A stretch of DNA of 64,000 bases, from positions 11,125,224-11,189,223 of the forward strand of contig JAKOON010000005.1 of assembly GCA_022577435.1 (NCBI GenBank), given 5' to 3'. A model generated the notes under the pieces. That model was not told the DNA's origin. It worked only from the letters and a program-made list of their open reading frames with translations, and did not search any database. The position numbers and the translations under genes were made by a program. This document shows, one piece after another, positions 1 through 14,699 of this stretch. The stretch comes from Embiotoca jacksoni (Eukaryota > Chordata > Actinopteri > Embiotocidae). The stretch's first letter is position 1, and the number at the start of each line of letters is the position of its first letter.

Positions 1-3000
1 ACCACAAGGCTCTGGGTTTATCCTAATGAACCATGAGGGCTAAATAATCCACTCTTTTGATCCCAATCTGATTACGTTCTATTTTTTTCCCTCTGCTTAG
101 ATTCACTGCTCTCTCGTTTTATCATTCGCTGTTTCAGCCTTCAAGGGCACTGTGAAAGATTTAACAGTGCATGCTTAGCGATACAGGTACCTCTAGACAC
201 ACATGCAGTACACGCACAGGTATATACCTAATGGAGCTTGTAATGTGCTCAGGATGAACAAGGGAGCAGTGGTTAGCGTGTTTGCAGGCTATTTGTCTGA
301 GCAGGATCGGTGCTCTTCTCTAATCCCGTATAACTGACTGGCCTCACCGGCCTGTATTGATTCTCAGCTTAAGTGGACGATAGATCCTCAGAAAAGAGTG
401 GAGTTAATATCTCTAGCTGCCAGTAAAAGACAATTCAATATATTTAAATGTTCAAACTCTTTTGAGAAACTTCAGCATGAAGAGGGGAGATGACAGAGTT
501 TGAATCAATACCTACATTTATCTCAATTTAACACACTGGCAAACTGTAACATTTGACCAGTGTTTGCAGGCCAACACAATCAACCAAAGGTCAACAGCTT
601 TATAAGGGACTTCGTGAACACTAAACCTTCTATTAGATTTTCGGTTGGGTAAACAAGAAAGGGGAGGAACTAAAGAGCTTGCACTCCTTGTCAAAACAGC
701 AATCAGCTCTATAAATAGCTCCCACAGACGGTCCTGGCCAATTATTTATGAATAATAATGGAATGACTTGCATGGAGACATGTCACAGTACAAAATAACA
801 TCATCCATCTCTCCTTCCATCTCAGCTCTTATTGCCCAGGGGGAAGTAGTGGGGGTGTGGGTAAACGGAAGAGAGGGGGCAGAGGTGGGGGTATTCAAAG
901 TAAAAATAAAAAAAAAGGAGAGAGCGAACGATTCAAAACAGAAAAATGTGTTATTCTGTGCAGTGGGTGAGGTGAATGCCTGCCTGAGTAAGCCACACTG
1001 ACAATTAACACATCAACATCAACAGGAAGGAAAGGCTCCAGAAATAGTAAGAAATCAAATGTCTTCATCAAACAGTGTTTCATGATTAAAAGAAGGTCTG
1101 AGGTGAACAAATATACGTCAATATACATCTCTGTTACCGGCTTCACACTGTAAAGAATATTCACAGAGAACATCAATAATATCGCTAAGCTCTCCTCCGA
1201 ATAAAGAGGCTTCAACATTCAACAGCATTTCAACATATTGCCTTCTTCATCCCTGAACAACTGTCATGCTAAAGCAGAGACAGACTGTATGATCAGTAGG
1301 CCTTTGGATTCTATTAAAAATGCTATACAGTGGTGACATTAACAATTAAATAACATTCAGCAAGAAAAGAACTGTTGGTAACAACTCCACGTAACCATAA
1401 TGCATTGTCAAGCTGTAGCAGTGTAATACAGAACTCCTATCATTAAAAGTGCTTTCTCAGGATGCTGGCTCTGAGTATAATGACCCGAGCCACTGAAGCG
1501 TATCACATTTTGGGAATTGAACAAGCTTGGCCAATCATCAAACATTCCTCAGCATCAGTGGTCAGTTTGGTGTAAATATAAACTGCAGGAGCACACAGAA
1601 GAGCCCGTGTCATCCATCTAGTGCTGCCTCATTTGCAACTATACTACGAAGCACTGATATATTATTATGACAGTTATGATGGCGTAGTTGGTCGTCGACT
1701 GAGTTATGGAAGTTTCAGGGCGAGAATGTAAAACGAAAATCTATAATAAATCAGATTTCAACCTGCAGCCAAGTCACTAACTTGCAGCACAGTGCAGTTC
1801 TCAGTATGTGTAATGTACTCCGGGTTGGATGATGCAGTCTTTGCATCCAGTACTTAGAAAGCGTTTAGCTCATGTGACAGAATATACTATATACCTCTGG
1901 CAGATCAGGTGTATTCTACTATCAGAGTTGCACACATGCATATAGGATTTACAAGTGGCACCTACAGGGATAATTTCAAATCACAAGCACCCCATCTCAA
2001 CTTTGTATTGCAATACTAAAGGGGGTTCTTTACATGCAGTACGGCTTAGAGCATTGATAATGCTTCTGAATAATGAGTAACAGATCAAAATCAACCAGCG
2101 TTTAAACTTTGAGATAATTCTGTCAACTACAGCCTATGAGGAACCCATGTCCTGAGAGGACAGCTCAACGACTACGAGTCCCTCAAAGCTCCACCTTAAT
2201 CTAAATCGCGGAAACCAATGTTTGGTTTAATAATCTCCAGAATTTGCATAATAACTCTTATAGTATGGCATATAACTCCTGTAGCAGGGATCATCTCCAT
2301 GCATTTTCCTCTTCATCATTTTTTCTCGTCTTTCATCCTTTCATCAGTCCTGCATGTGGAATACGCTTAAATCAGGGCAACGTCCCCCCGAGTGCTCCCT
2401 GACTTTTCTGGGTCACGATGATAAGAGCCAATACTGAGTCTGTGTTTTCTATCAAGGGTTGAAAAGGACGTTTTGGTTCCCACTGACAGTCACTGTTACA
2501 AACATGCCATTTTAGCCTTCTGAATTTCAGTATAAAACATATAGTACCTGCCAGTTACGCTAAGCAAAGATATTTGACTGGGACCATGTTGTTTTTTTAA
2601 TAGAAAAAGTTATCTGCAATAATTTGGAAGAACTTCAGCCTGTATGGGAACCATGGAATGTGTTATTTACTAACTACCATCATCCTTGACTACATTTCTG
2701 TTGTAAAACACAAGCTTGTTCACATGTTCTGCAGCAGGTTTTGTCTCCAGTACCAGAGAACAAATTGAAACAAATGAAATAGACAAAAAAAAAAACATAT
2801 TTTCTGTGTCACATCAAAGTTGACTGAAGTGTTGTTTGCCAGTTTGTTTGTCTCAGGTAGGGATGCAAATATAATAATTGATTGTCAGCCATGTTACCAA
2901 TCAAAAGTCAATTAATCTTTAAAATGAATTAAACACTGATGTTTTCACATAGGCTACTAGAAATCCCTTTAACCACTGAGACAGGAAAATTATAATTGGC

Positions 3001-4216
3001 TAGTTGAAGAATTTGAAAAAAAGATTAAGAAAACACCAAGTTACCTGAATGAATCAATTTCAAATAGCAAAGCTCCTGCTCCTGTCTGTTCCTGCTGGGA
3101 ACAAGTGCTCAAATGGAACAAATGTCTACAAATACTATAGCACCAACTTTGTTGGCCCACTGATACAGAGCATTAATTCGTTTTAATTTAGTTGAAAGCA
3201 TATGGCTGTCAGAGTTTGCAGTGCGAGGCACATGGAGACTGTTTACTTCCTTGGACAGCAGGGGTGTCGTTTTACGATTTGTTCCACTCTTATGAGCATT
3301 CATCAAACCCACCGGTAACTCCATCTCAACAGACAACAGTTACACCCGACATTCGTCATTTCTGCATTATCACTTAATGTGTTTTTAATGGGTGAAATTA
3401 TTATTAATCAAATCATTTTTAATTAAAAAAATTCTCTCACCACTATTGTATATTGTGCAATTTTGGAGTTATTACTGAAGCCAGAATAAAATGCATCCAT
3501 ACAACGTGACCATCCATGCTGCCACAAAGTGGTTCAGATTGGCCGTGTTTGTTGCAGGAATAGATGACAGCACCTCCTCTTTGCTGCCTACGCTTAGTGT
3601 TTTCTTGTAAATGGAAAATTTGCACCACCTGCTACAGTAAAGCAAGCCAGCAGAGTTTAAACCAGGCCCAGACACACGTCTCCTGGTCTTCTCAGTGTGT
3701 AGGCGGACAAACTCCTTTCCACTCGGCAACAGCCAGAATGTCTCCCTACATGTGAACTTCAGTGCTTCCCTCTCCAAGACGTCTCCTTCCTATATGTGCC
3801 TCGCAGTCATCTCCTGACAGAGAGAAGAACATATTAGCATGTAACAATGTATTTGTGCCAAACCATCAGAACAGACTTCCTCGGGTTCAGTACATCCTGG
3901 AATCCAAACAATAACTGTCAGAAAAGTCTATTCATGTCTAAACACTCACGCTCATGAACAGATATTTTCTCTGCACGTTTTCGCTGTGCCTCAGTTGTTG
4001 TCTTTTAACTTGCTGCAAACAGGGTTCGCCTTTAAAACAGAGCATACAGGATTTGTATTCATCTTTTACAATGCGTGTACTGTTACTGCAAGTTTTACTC
4101 GGTCTTCCTGTTCGTCCGGAACTTGAGAATTTCTCTACTAACACAATATGGTTGAATCGACCGGCCAGGTTATGGGGCTCACAATGATACTGTTTTTCCA
4201 ATTTAAAAGTTCTGGT
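1..4216. other. Non-coding stretch, no gene recognised
   Basis: I see no recognisable protein, RNA gene or clear repeat here. The open frames are short (about 120 codons or fewer), have no family resemblance and have no convincing splice context. The sequence is AT-rich with short homopolymer runs (for example an A run near 2788). It could hold distal regulatory sequence or exons too short to see by eye. Confidence 0.5.
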
Positions 4217-6165
4217 TCAAATAATAATAAAAACATAAAAGGGGTTGGAGAAATAATAATTGTCCACTCCTAAGTGTAGTACCATAGGTACTATATTTGC
4301 TTTCAGAGAAGATGGTGTATAATGTGTGTGTATAGAGAAATTGATCAGATAAAAGTTCAACCAGAGGGCCGAGCAACATTGAGTAATAACCCTCATTGTA
4401 TTAATAAAACTGCGACAGAACCACAATCGTTTAGTAAAGATAAGCTTTTGGAGCCTTAATGAATATGTGACTCGCTCCATTTGAGAGATGTTCCATACTT
4501 TTTGGATCCATATATTGTATGTGGGAGGATCAGGTTTTAACAATCTGATGGTTATACACTTCAATGCTGCGGTAAGTAAAATGTTTAGAAGCTATTTTTT
4601 GGCACTCCCGTCCAGGCCTTCAGGTATCGCTCCCAACAGTACTACTGTGGGTTCTTGTGGGATGACCTGTTGGAATATCTCTTTGAGGGCATCAAATACT
4701 TCTCTCCAGTATACATTCAACTTAGGGCATAGCCAGAATATACGTGTATGATTGGCAGCATGTGTTCTACAATTTCTCCAACACAAGTTGGAATGTGTCA
4801 GACCCATCTTGGCTAATATTTCTATTGTTCTGAAGAATCTGGTGATTATTTCCCATTTAAATTCCCTCCAGGTGTTTGAACTGGTGACTCGGTTATGCCT
4901 CTGTGTACATCTCCTCCCATTTGGGTAGATCGAAATAATTTTTCAACTGCTCGAATGTCTTGAGGTTGTCCTCATTAAATAGCTGGTGCAGATAAACCAT
5001 TCCAATATCTGATTTCTAAAGCCAGTATCGAGATTGTTAGATGTAAAGGTCTTCATAGATCCAATACTTGTTAATGCTGAAATTAACTTCGGAAGCCCAA
5101 AAGCTGTCTGTATTTTGTTCCAAATTTTAAGACTGATATTAGTACAGTCTGCCAATTCTTTTATAGGTGCATCTAAAAAAGGTAAAATTTGCAAGGGCCA
5201 ACGAGTGTATGAACCTTTCTGAAAGGTTTCATTTGTGCAGCCCAGAAATAACATTTTAAGTTTGGAAGTTTAAGGCCTCCTTTTAGCTTAGATAGCTGTA
5301 AGGTTTAAAGACTAATTCTACAATGCTTTTTTTTTTGCCAAATAAATGTTGAAATTATTTGATCTAGGTTATCAAAAATAGATTTTTGAATTTCTACAGA
5401 TAGCATCTGAAATAAATAGAGAAGTCTGGACAGAACATTCATACGCATACTTTCATCACGACCGAGCAGGGAGGTAACTGCTTGGGACTAATGCACTGAA
5501 TTATTTGACCATAATTGGCATCATATAAATTCTGTAAGGATGGGGGGATGTATATGCCAAGGTATTTTATACGGTCTTTTGGCCATTTAAATCCACGTTA
5601 GAGTTTTACACTTCTTGGGATGTTACCGTTGACATCCATAGCCTCTGTTCTTTCCACATTTGCCTTGTATCATGAGTAGTATCCATATTGCAAGATGAGT
5701 CCCTTTAAATGTGGTATTGTTGATGCAGGTTGTGTCAGATATAATAATATATCATCCGCATAAAGAGATATTTTATGGTCTTGTTTATTTATTACAGTTC
5801 CTTTTATATTGATCTGATCTCTGATGAGCTGGGCCACGGGTTCGATACTAATTGCGAACAGCAGGGGTGATAAAGAGCAGCCATGTCTGCAGCCAGGTTC
5901 CAATATGAATCTTTGTGATCTGTATCCATGAACTTTAACAGTTTCCTGCGGTGATGAATATAATGTTTGTATCCAATTTATAAAGTTAGGGCCAAATTTG
6001 AACCGTTTTAGTGTTTGGAATAAATATTGCCATGATACCTGGTCAAATGCCTTTTGAGCATCTAGAGACATAATCAATGCTTCTGATTTCTCTTCTTTTT
6101 GATGGGATATTATGTTTAATAAACGTCGTAAGTTAAAATGATACAAATAATATGAATATAAATAA
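4217..6165 (-). pseudogene. Degenerate L1-like LINE ORF2 fragment (reverse transcriptase)
   Basis: Minus-strand frames at 6165-5670, 5254-4943, 4807-4592 and 4564-4217 together read as the C-terminal part of a LINE ORF2. The first carries the reverse-transcriptase palm: LISL-type motif read as IMSLDAQKAFDQVSW, then GCRHGCSLSPLLFAI, then the catalytic YADD box (codons at 5762-5751). The later pieces look like the post-RT region of L1-type elements (WLCPKLNVYWREVF, PQEPTVVLLG). The reading moves between frames and meets stops, so the copy cannot be translated. The part upstream of the palm is missing, as expected for a 5'-truncated insertion. The strand runs opposite to gpr22 and bcap29. The L1-like clade is a judgement from motif wording; Tx1-like is possible. 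Confidence 0.85.
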
Positions 6166-9100
6166 CAGTCACAATGTACGCTATAAAGGTTTGTGGCCTC
6201 GTGAGGGAGTCGGGTATATTGAAAAATACTAGATATGAGGCACATTTTTCCTTTTCTCGTTTTAGGTGGGGTTTGAATAATATTAAAAAATATATATTTA
6301 AACATAAAATAAAGCAGGAAATAATGACGTGGCAATATGTGAAAGTGCAAAAGTCACTGGGCAGTTCTCACTGGGATTAACTCTGATAGGAACGATACAT
6401 TTAGTCAGCAGGCTCAGTAAATGGGATAACCTGAGCTTTCACTTCGGGTGGGGGAGGGTTGGTCCGGATGAGCTACCGCCAGATTTAAATTTGTATTTTT
6501 GGAGCTTTTCCGGCATTCAGATCGATGCAGCTTGCAAAATTCAGCTTTTGGCCTCTTTATGTTGTGCTCAGTGAACTTTGAGGCTGGTATTTATGTAATA
6601 GTAGCTGTTTTTTGATGAATGAATATTATTGGTTCTGTAGGAGCTCTGAAATTTGCATTTTACTCCATATCTTGCTCACCAGTGCCCACCCTTCGTAGAG
6701 TTCTGAAGCTGAAATTGCAATGATGGCGTTAATGGTCAATTTAAGTTAACGTTGCACTTAAATAAAAAATTCTACTTTACATACTTTGAACTTGAGAGTA
6801 CAAAGGTCAGATTTCAGCGTCACAAAACCTTGTCAAAATTGGATGGTATTCACTCCTTAACACTGTAAAGTTGATATATGAGCATATTTTGAACTGTTGG
6901 TAAACTTACACTGTCTTACGCTGGCTGCATGTACATGCTATTCTTATAGCTAGCAGAGCTCAATGTGAAGGTAGCAAAGCTTTTAAAGTTTCCTCAGAGT
7001 TAGCAGCCTTGGCAAGCGGAGCAAAGTATGTGATATCAAAAGCTATAAAATGTTGTCATGCAGTTTTACTGAAAGTTATTGTTTGTTTTCTGTCACAAAA
7101 AGTTGCGTGTGAAAATTGAGAAGCACTTTTATAGTTGTTATTTTCTATATGCATGTGTTTTGTAACCTCAAAAAGCTTAATGCATCAGTAACTGCTTCGA
7201 GTGTATGTATGCAAACCCTCCATCCATATTTGACCTCCCCCCATGAACCATTATGATTCAGTACAAGACCATAAGTGGAAAAGGAGACAGCGAGGGGAGT
7301 AAAAAAAAAAAAATCACAGAGCCAAAGGAAGGGCGCAGAAAGGATACAACAAAGAGTGTGAGAAAACATCAGTGCTGTGTAGAAAGACATCCTCTTCATC
7401 ACAGAGCCTCAGGTCATCCTGAAGTCACAAGAACTTACGACGCAGGACACCACTGATCTACAGATAAACTCCAAAAAGCTTTCATGTAATAAAACTCACC
7501 AGGCCGAATAAACAAACATAAACTCTCCTTTTCGGCTCGGGTTGGACTCCGTCTCATGCTGTGAACCAGCTGACCTCTGACACTTCCGTCAGCCCCACAA
7601 GGTGAAACTATCCAGACCACTAATGTCTGCTGCCCTATAGTGGAACATTAGTACAATTCCACAATGGCAAACTCAGTATTCAAGCTGAAACTATATTGCA
7701 CATATAATGTTTTATTCTCTGTTTGTTTCTCATGCAAATTAATAACATTTTTGTACATATCATTAATGTTTATAAGCCTTGCTTATATAGTTAATCTTCA
7801 GACTCTCTGCCTGTCTTTAGTGACTCATATTGGCTAAGAATATAAACTTGTATTAAGTATTTGTGTAACTGATATCAACAAGTGTTTAACTTCAGTCATG
7901 ATAGATGAATTTTCATTCTTAGCCGTATCAAAAATAATAATTATCCCTTTTCTTAAAGGAAGCATTCTCCCTGTTTTCAGAGCAGGCTCAATGAGCGGTC
8001 ATCAGACACTTGACCTCACCTCAAGCCTGGCCATTCATAAAAACTGTAAACCTCAAACTGAACTCGGGCTTTTTCTCTTCTTCTGATCAACCTTAATATT
8101 GATCACCAGGCCCCCTCTGTTAATCTCACACTTTCCAATCGTCTTAGAGTTATCACTTTCTATAGTTTTATCGACCCAAATAAACTTTAAGCCAAGTGAG
8201 GAATGCATACTTTTAATTGTGACTAACTCAGTTTAATTATCGCCTGTAACCGACAACGCCGTTGCTTTATTCTCTCTCTCTCTGATCAAGAAGTATTGTT
8301 GATAATCTAGTAAGGATAAATCCACTCATCTCTCAACCCGGACAAACCTCTAAAGATCCTTTTTGCCAAAGCTGACAGCTGTTGCGTCACTGCAACCTGG
8401 TCGTTGATCCTAAACAAGACCCAACGGGACCAGCAGAAGAAGCCAGGACATCCCACAGCATGATCCCAAACTTTAATAACCTAACTATTATTCTACCCAC
8501 CATCACTCCGCTTTAGTTTAAAAATCCTGTTCATCACAGCCATGATCCGTACACTACAATATATATTCATATAGTTTATTCTTTGTGTAAATATTGTTCA
8601 ATAAATATCCTTATAGGCCAATCACTTGTTTTTGTGTATTTCCTGGAAGATATTGAAAGAAATCTCTGAATGCAGAAGTGACGGTTCAGACTATGTTGAC
8701 TGATTGCTTGTACGTAGGCATATACAGCCTATTAAAATTAAATGTTGATTCTTTCTGCCAGACAGAAAGTGGTGCCTCGAATATGAATCTAAGCCGCGAC
8801 AGCTAAAACGCCGTATCCTTAAACAATTTGAGAAATGGTAACACAAACATTTCATGCAACTGCCACTGTGGAATTCGGTTGCATAAAATGTCAAAGACAG
8901 AGGAGGCAAAAGCACAGTTGTTACGTGCTATCTGCTGTATAGACCAGACCTGAGGAGAGTGGGAGCTAGTTTTCCACCCTCTTAAAATTGACACCTTGTT
9001 GTAATGCAGACAGATGGCCTGATATCATCCATCCTGACCATTTTCTTTTAGAATTTTCTTCCACATGCCCAACCCTACACTGGACTGGTAGGGCCCTGTT

Positions 9101-10390
9101 GCTTGCCATCTGCTAACCATGTTTGGCACCATGGCATGTATTTCCTGTTCGAGATCTCTCCTGTTGGGGCCACCATTGATTACTCACTCAGACACTCCTG
9201 GTATGAAGATGACTTCACTTCTAATCAGTTTAACATCTTATTCACATCTCTTTTAGTTGTCAGTAAATCAGTCTGGACAATTACACGTAAAAACAATTTT
9301 GTCGCTCAGTTGTTTGTTTTGTGAGTTCTCCCAAAATTGTAAATGGATTCTTAGTCTCCAGGTAAGGCAAAGAGAGTGTTTTAATCGACTGAGCGGTTGT
9401 TAGATGTTTATTTTGCTAATGCTCCCTCTGTGAATATCTTAGAGAGCCCAGCAGAATCCAATCTTTACCGATCATCCAGCCAGCAAAATAAATATCAGTC
9501 AATTTGTCAAGTGGAACCAAAATCTAATCTGTCTGTTTAATGACACAAGGCTTCTTTCTACAGGCCCCACTAAACAGCCTGTTTGTAAGCCCCTGTGCCT
9601 TCATTGCTTATGACATCGCACATTTAAATACCCTTAAGATCATCTTTCTCTATCTAACTCAGTTCAGGGAGCCCGATTCAGAGCTGTCATTAGTCTTAAT
9701 ATGTCATAGTTTGCTATATCATAGATTCACTGTATCTTATTCATGCATTACAACCAGAAAACATGCAGTTTATTTATTAAAGGTGTCTCATATGATTCAC
9801 ATTAAAGGAGGGGCAATAACAATAACCACAATATTTTAGACTGCAGTGGATCATCTATGAGGGCTGTCAGATTTTAAAAAGTGTTAAGCTTGAAGAATAA
9901 CTTCCATGTAACTTCATTTGAACAAAACCCACAAAGGGTGAACATGTTGTACAATCAGTGTTGTATCGCTGACTTTCATGCTTCAAGTGGTGATGTTACT
10001 GGAAGCCAGTTATATTTTACAAGGAAAGTCAGCTTTGATTTTACCATTTATGATTTTTAATTCAAAATCTTACACAGGGTCGCAGATTGTTTGGAGTGAA
10101 GCAATATTATCCTCATGGATCTCGGCGCAATCGCCTCAGTCCTGACCGTATCACTGTCGTGCCAATAATCACGTTAAAGCACACCCTCGAGTGGAATATT
10201 CCGATTGTACAACAAGTTACCATATAAATAAAATATCTAATCAAAATGTATTCATATTGTGGGGAAATTCGCTCTCAAAATACACAAGTTTTTGTCAGTG
10301 TGATCTCCGTTTTCATGGCAATACATGGGTTATGACTAACAACTGGACAACAATCAGTCACGTCAGTAGAAGCGAATGTTTACCACTCCA
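6166..10390. other. Non-coding stretch, no gene recognised
   Basis: AT-rich sequence with only short shadow frames. I found no protein family, tRNA or clear transposon ends. A short CT run at about 8270-8284 is the only simple repeat of note. Confidence 0.45.
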
Positions 10391-10521
10391 TGAAGTAGTC
10401 CGACGTCACGACGTAGCAACAGACGAGCTCTAGTCCATTTTATTGCTTTCTGGAGATCGTTTCTCAAACTGTAAAATACAGCACATAGAAACACCAAACT
10501 GCTTGGCTCGCTCAATCTTGT
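10391..10521 (+). promoter_or_regulatory. Possible promoter and short first exon with CRE-like site
   Basis: A CpG-bearing patch around 10395-10430 contains a CRE-like core, ACGTCACGACGT. About 100 bp downstream at 10522 there is a near-consensus splice donor (TTGTG followed by GTAAGTAAGC). That arrangement suits a transcription start and short non-coding exon on the + strand. The next recognised + gene is gpr22, so this could be a distal alternative first exon of gpr22. No TATA box stands out. This is inference from motif spacing only. Confidence 0.2.
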
Positions 10522-10522
10522 G

Positions 10523-13500
10523 GTAAGTAAGCTATCCGCTGAAAAACAATATCAATGGAGTCATGTATTTTTAAGATTTTAGCACGGTGTCATGTGTTAA
10601 ACATAACCGTTCAAGCCGCCGCTATGATTTTAAGTCCGCGACTACCTGTGGTGGGAGCTCGGGGCAAAAAATGAGGACCAAAAGAGACTCGATTTTGCCA
10701 AATGGGTCACATTTAATAGGCCTATAACAAGTAAAAACAGCATTATATTGCATAATATATGAAATTCAATTCTAATTATATATTCCCATTGAGAAGGCGG
10801 ACTGATATTTCTAGTGATGAGCAGCGTGTGCTGTTTTGCTGAGTTGAGCATGTTACAAGTGTACAGTTGACCAATCAGACAGCTGGCTCGGAACTACTTC
10901 TTGTATAATCAGGATTATTTGCTCAGTTCAGTTTGCAGTTGTTCTCCTTTTAGCATTTACAAAGAAAAAAATAAATAAACTAGTTAAGTCCTCGGCCAAT
11001 AGATATTATTAACCTATTAATAAATATTAATAGATTAGGGCAATAGTGCCTTTTAAGAATAACCACTGCAAGACCATGACTGTGATAATTTACACTAGAT
11101 TTTGAATTCAAACAGAATATTACTCAAATTTGAATGTTAAATATGAAAGTTTCACCCACCACTGTTTTACAGTGTCCCCCACTCAATTCAATTTCCAAGT
11201 CCCACCGCTTGGGTTTCTGCCTGGATAAAGTACAACCAATTCACATTCTGCAGAGATGAGTAAAGGCCTGAGAGCATCAGCTTCCTCCATGCTGACAGAG
11301 ACAAATTCACAGTGGAGGCAAACATCTCTTCATGGAAAATGATCGCTAAATAACTTAACACCACTGAGAGCTCTGAATAATATTCCTGGTTCTTTCTACT
11401 TTTGAATAAACTAGTGCACAATTTCCTGTGACAGCCGGATAAAAGTGTTTGATCACAGACTACAATTAAGCACACAAAACAGGAAGTACATGTTACAGGG
11501 TGGCGGATGAGTCAGCCACTATGTCATCAGCCAGGATGCACTGATTATATAGAAAGATTTTGGCAATCTACTTCAACATGACTAATAGCCCTCTAATAGC
11601 AGCGTCATCAACGTACATGCGCACAAATACATTCTCAGTCCCACAGATCTCAGTGATGCTACAGCGGGAAGTGCTGACCAGCCCTGTACTACCTTGACCC
11701 TGTGCCAGACAATCAAGGGCAACAGCCCGGTACGCCCACAGGCAGGGCCCATACCCTACTGCTGCCACCCACACAGACTGTCACACTTCGAAGCAACAGT
11801 CATCCCAATGACGCATAGGAGACTGGAGTAAACTGCACCTGGTGTCACTGATGCGCTGAAAAGGCTAAATACTCTGCAGTGATTTAAGGACATTACAGAG
11901 ATTCTGTGCATGTCAAGAAAATACTTTCATTTCACACCTGCCAAAGGTTGAGTTATGTATGACTAGATAAAATAAAGAAGTCAATTCACTGCTAACATCC
12001 TCTTTACAGAATACAGAACATGAACTGCTGCATTTAACTCTGAATTACATATAATTTACATCTATTTCCTTCCATTCAAACAGCGGCGAAGCAAAAGGAA
12101 AGAATAGTGTCTCCATAGTTTTTTGTTAAAAAAAAAATACAGACTGCTAAAATCTTGTCTTATAGGTTAGAAGTTAGTTTTTTTTTTATATGATTGACAA
12201 CATTAAGAATCAGCTCGATTCAGTTCTCACTTTAAATGGAAGAGGAGCCATGCAGCCACGATCCCACCATCCCACCAGGTGCAGGAGTGCAGAGGTGTTG
12301 TGTGGTTCGGGATGTGAATATTGACCCGGGTGGGACAAGGAGCCGAGATGCTGTGAAGATCCCCAACTGGCATGACAGACGCAGAAACAAAGTTGCTGAT
12401 CTTTGTGCTACAGAAGCTGGAGGCAGACCTTAATGAAGAGGTAGCAGCATGAGGAACACAGGTTCATCTTGGCTGTCGGAGCCCAAGAAGTAGGCCACGA
12501 GTGGTGAACCCCCGACAGGAGAGGCCTCGCTGACAAGGTGTGTCTGGGGACAGGCACAAGATGACAGCTAGCACTGGCTAATTATCGCCAGGTACTAGCA
12601 AGGAAAGTGAGAAGGGAGGGAAGCATACAAAGGCACAAGACAGGGGCCAGAAAAAAATTGGCTATTTGAGGGAGGGAGCAACAGCAAAAGGCTTGTGCTA
12701 TACTGTCAGTGTCTACAAGGTGTAATATTGGATCCCTTCCCTGCAGGCATTAGATTCCGTTTCAAATAGCACAGTTGACAAGAGCCAAATAACTCACTGA
12801 ACTGGGAGGCTTCTCTCATGTGAAAATAAAATAGTAGGAAATTCCTTTTTTTTTTTTTTCACTTTTGTGAACAGTGGAGTTTCCATAAAAAAGTACACAT
12901 TACTGTGTGTAATGATTAGAAAAACGTGTGACTGTTTTCATGCAAATTTACAATTCACACTCATTATTGTGTGTTTATTTGTGTGTGGCCATGTGCGTTG
13001 ATACATGTGTACATGTACAAAGGAGGGTAACTCTGGAATTCCCTCTCTGTTGGGTTAACAGTCCGTCAGGGAAGCCAAAAGAACCGACAGGATGAGGGCA
13101 CATACAGCATGGCAGTCATAACACATTCAGACAGACACAAACATATGTGCATACGCATATGTAGCCTCTGGGATGGAAATGTGCTTTGCACAAAGCACGG
13201 AGGATAAATGTTAAAATGTTATTGATTTGCATCCAAGACATGGACTATTCAAAAGAATCTGCTGCCCCAGTTGGCCTCTAGTTACTCAATGGCAACAAAC
13301 TAGATACTGAAGTCTTTAAAATAGTTGTTCAAGTGGAATAGCTGTTTAAGAAAACAGCACATTTCCAGTAACATGAATTCCAAAGAGTAGCACCATGATT
13401 AAATCATATGACAAACATTGAGTGCTCTGATGGCTGAGTGCGTATAGGGAGGAGCCTGAATGTGTGCATCTGTTTATCCGCAGTGTGTGTGGTTTTCTTG

Positions 13501-14670
13501 TACGTGCTTCCCCAAAGATCCAGCCTTCCCCTGCACTCATACCTCCCTCTGAATGAGTGGGGTCCCCCATGCACTGCCTTGCGTTCCCACGCCTTGGGTG
13601 ACACACTTTGACTCTGCTAACGTAAACAGATGTTGCGCTGCAACAGGAAGTAGCCAACTTCTAAGGGGCTGATGAAAAAGAAGCTGTTTGTCTCCGTGAC
13701 AAAACAGCGAGGTCACAGTACAGCAGAAAACAGTCAAAAAACGCTCCCTGGTGTGAGTGTTTGTAGGACGTACAGGGAATTGAAGAAACTGCATAGACAA
13801 TCTCTAAACCGATGGTCAAGGTTACATATTTGACTTTGCAGCGTTCAGCCTCATGGCTATAAGCTAACTGACCTGCAGCACCATCTGGACTATAAATCAC
13901 AAACAGAGTAGGGAGCTCATATTTAAGGGAAGCAGAGGGAAGGAGGAGGGATTGAGCATTACAAATGACAGCAGCAAAAAGTAGTGAAGCAAATTCTGAC
14001 ATACATGTAAAGTGCACTTTACATTCCAATCAGCACACGCCAAAACACGGAACATCAGTAGAAACACTTCTGCACGCGCCTCTGTCGGTTGAAAAGTAGA
14101 AGTCTGTCTCACCTCTGGCCACACGGAGGGTTTTCCCCACCATTATAAGATTTGGGTACATCACTTAAGCGTTTCTGAGCAGAGACTGTGAGACTGAATG
14201 GAAAAACTGCTCTGGAGAGAAAGGATACTGTATTGGCCTGATTATAAATGAGGGTCATCTTATATTTGGTGACTAGACTATTACTCATTCTTATGTGTCA
14301 GATTTTTTTTTCTTTTAATGAAGAGATTACAAATTCAGTTATGGTCTTCTACTGTCTTTCAGAGTTCATCAACTCAAGTGTCTCAAGTGTCTCGTTAGCA
14401 CAGTTCAATTTGCAGGACTTTCTGAAGGATCACAGGTTTTGCTGCTGCAGAGGAAACACATTTATGATGAGTGAAAACGAATTCACAGCATCTCACAACG
14501 TTTTCACTGCAGAAATGAACCAGGGGAAAAAAAAAAATCTGTCAAACAGCTTTACAACTGTCACAGTTGATGAGTTCAGTCTGGAAATGCCAAGAAGATT
14601 CTGAGAGAGGAACGAGTGAGAGAGAAGACGACTCGCTACAGAAACTCAGTCAGCTGTCTAGTGACTACAT
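10523..14670. other. Non-coding stretch, no gene recognised
   Basis: No recognisable gene. A more GC-rich segment at about 12230-12620 has a 65-codon open frame without family resemblance and may be an old repeat. Homopolymer runs occur near 12126, 12180 and 12848. Confidence 0.45.
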
Positions 14671-14699
14671 CTACAGAGAAAGTGACCTGCCTGCAGACA

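Noticed and set aside
2857..2900. TAGGGATGCAAATAT, resembling a hAT or SINE terminus
   Set aside because: No opposite terminus or 8-bp duplication found.
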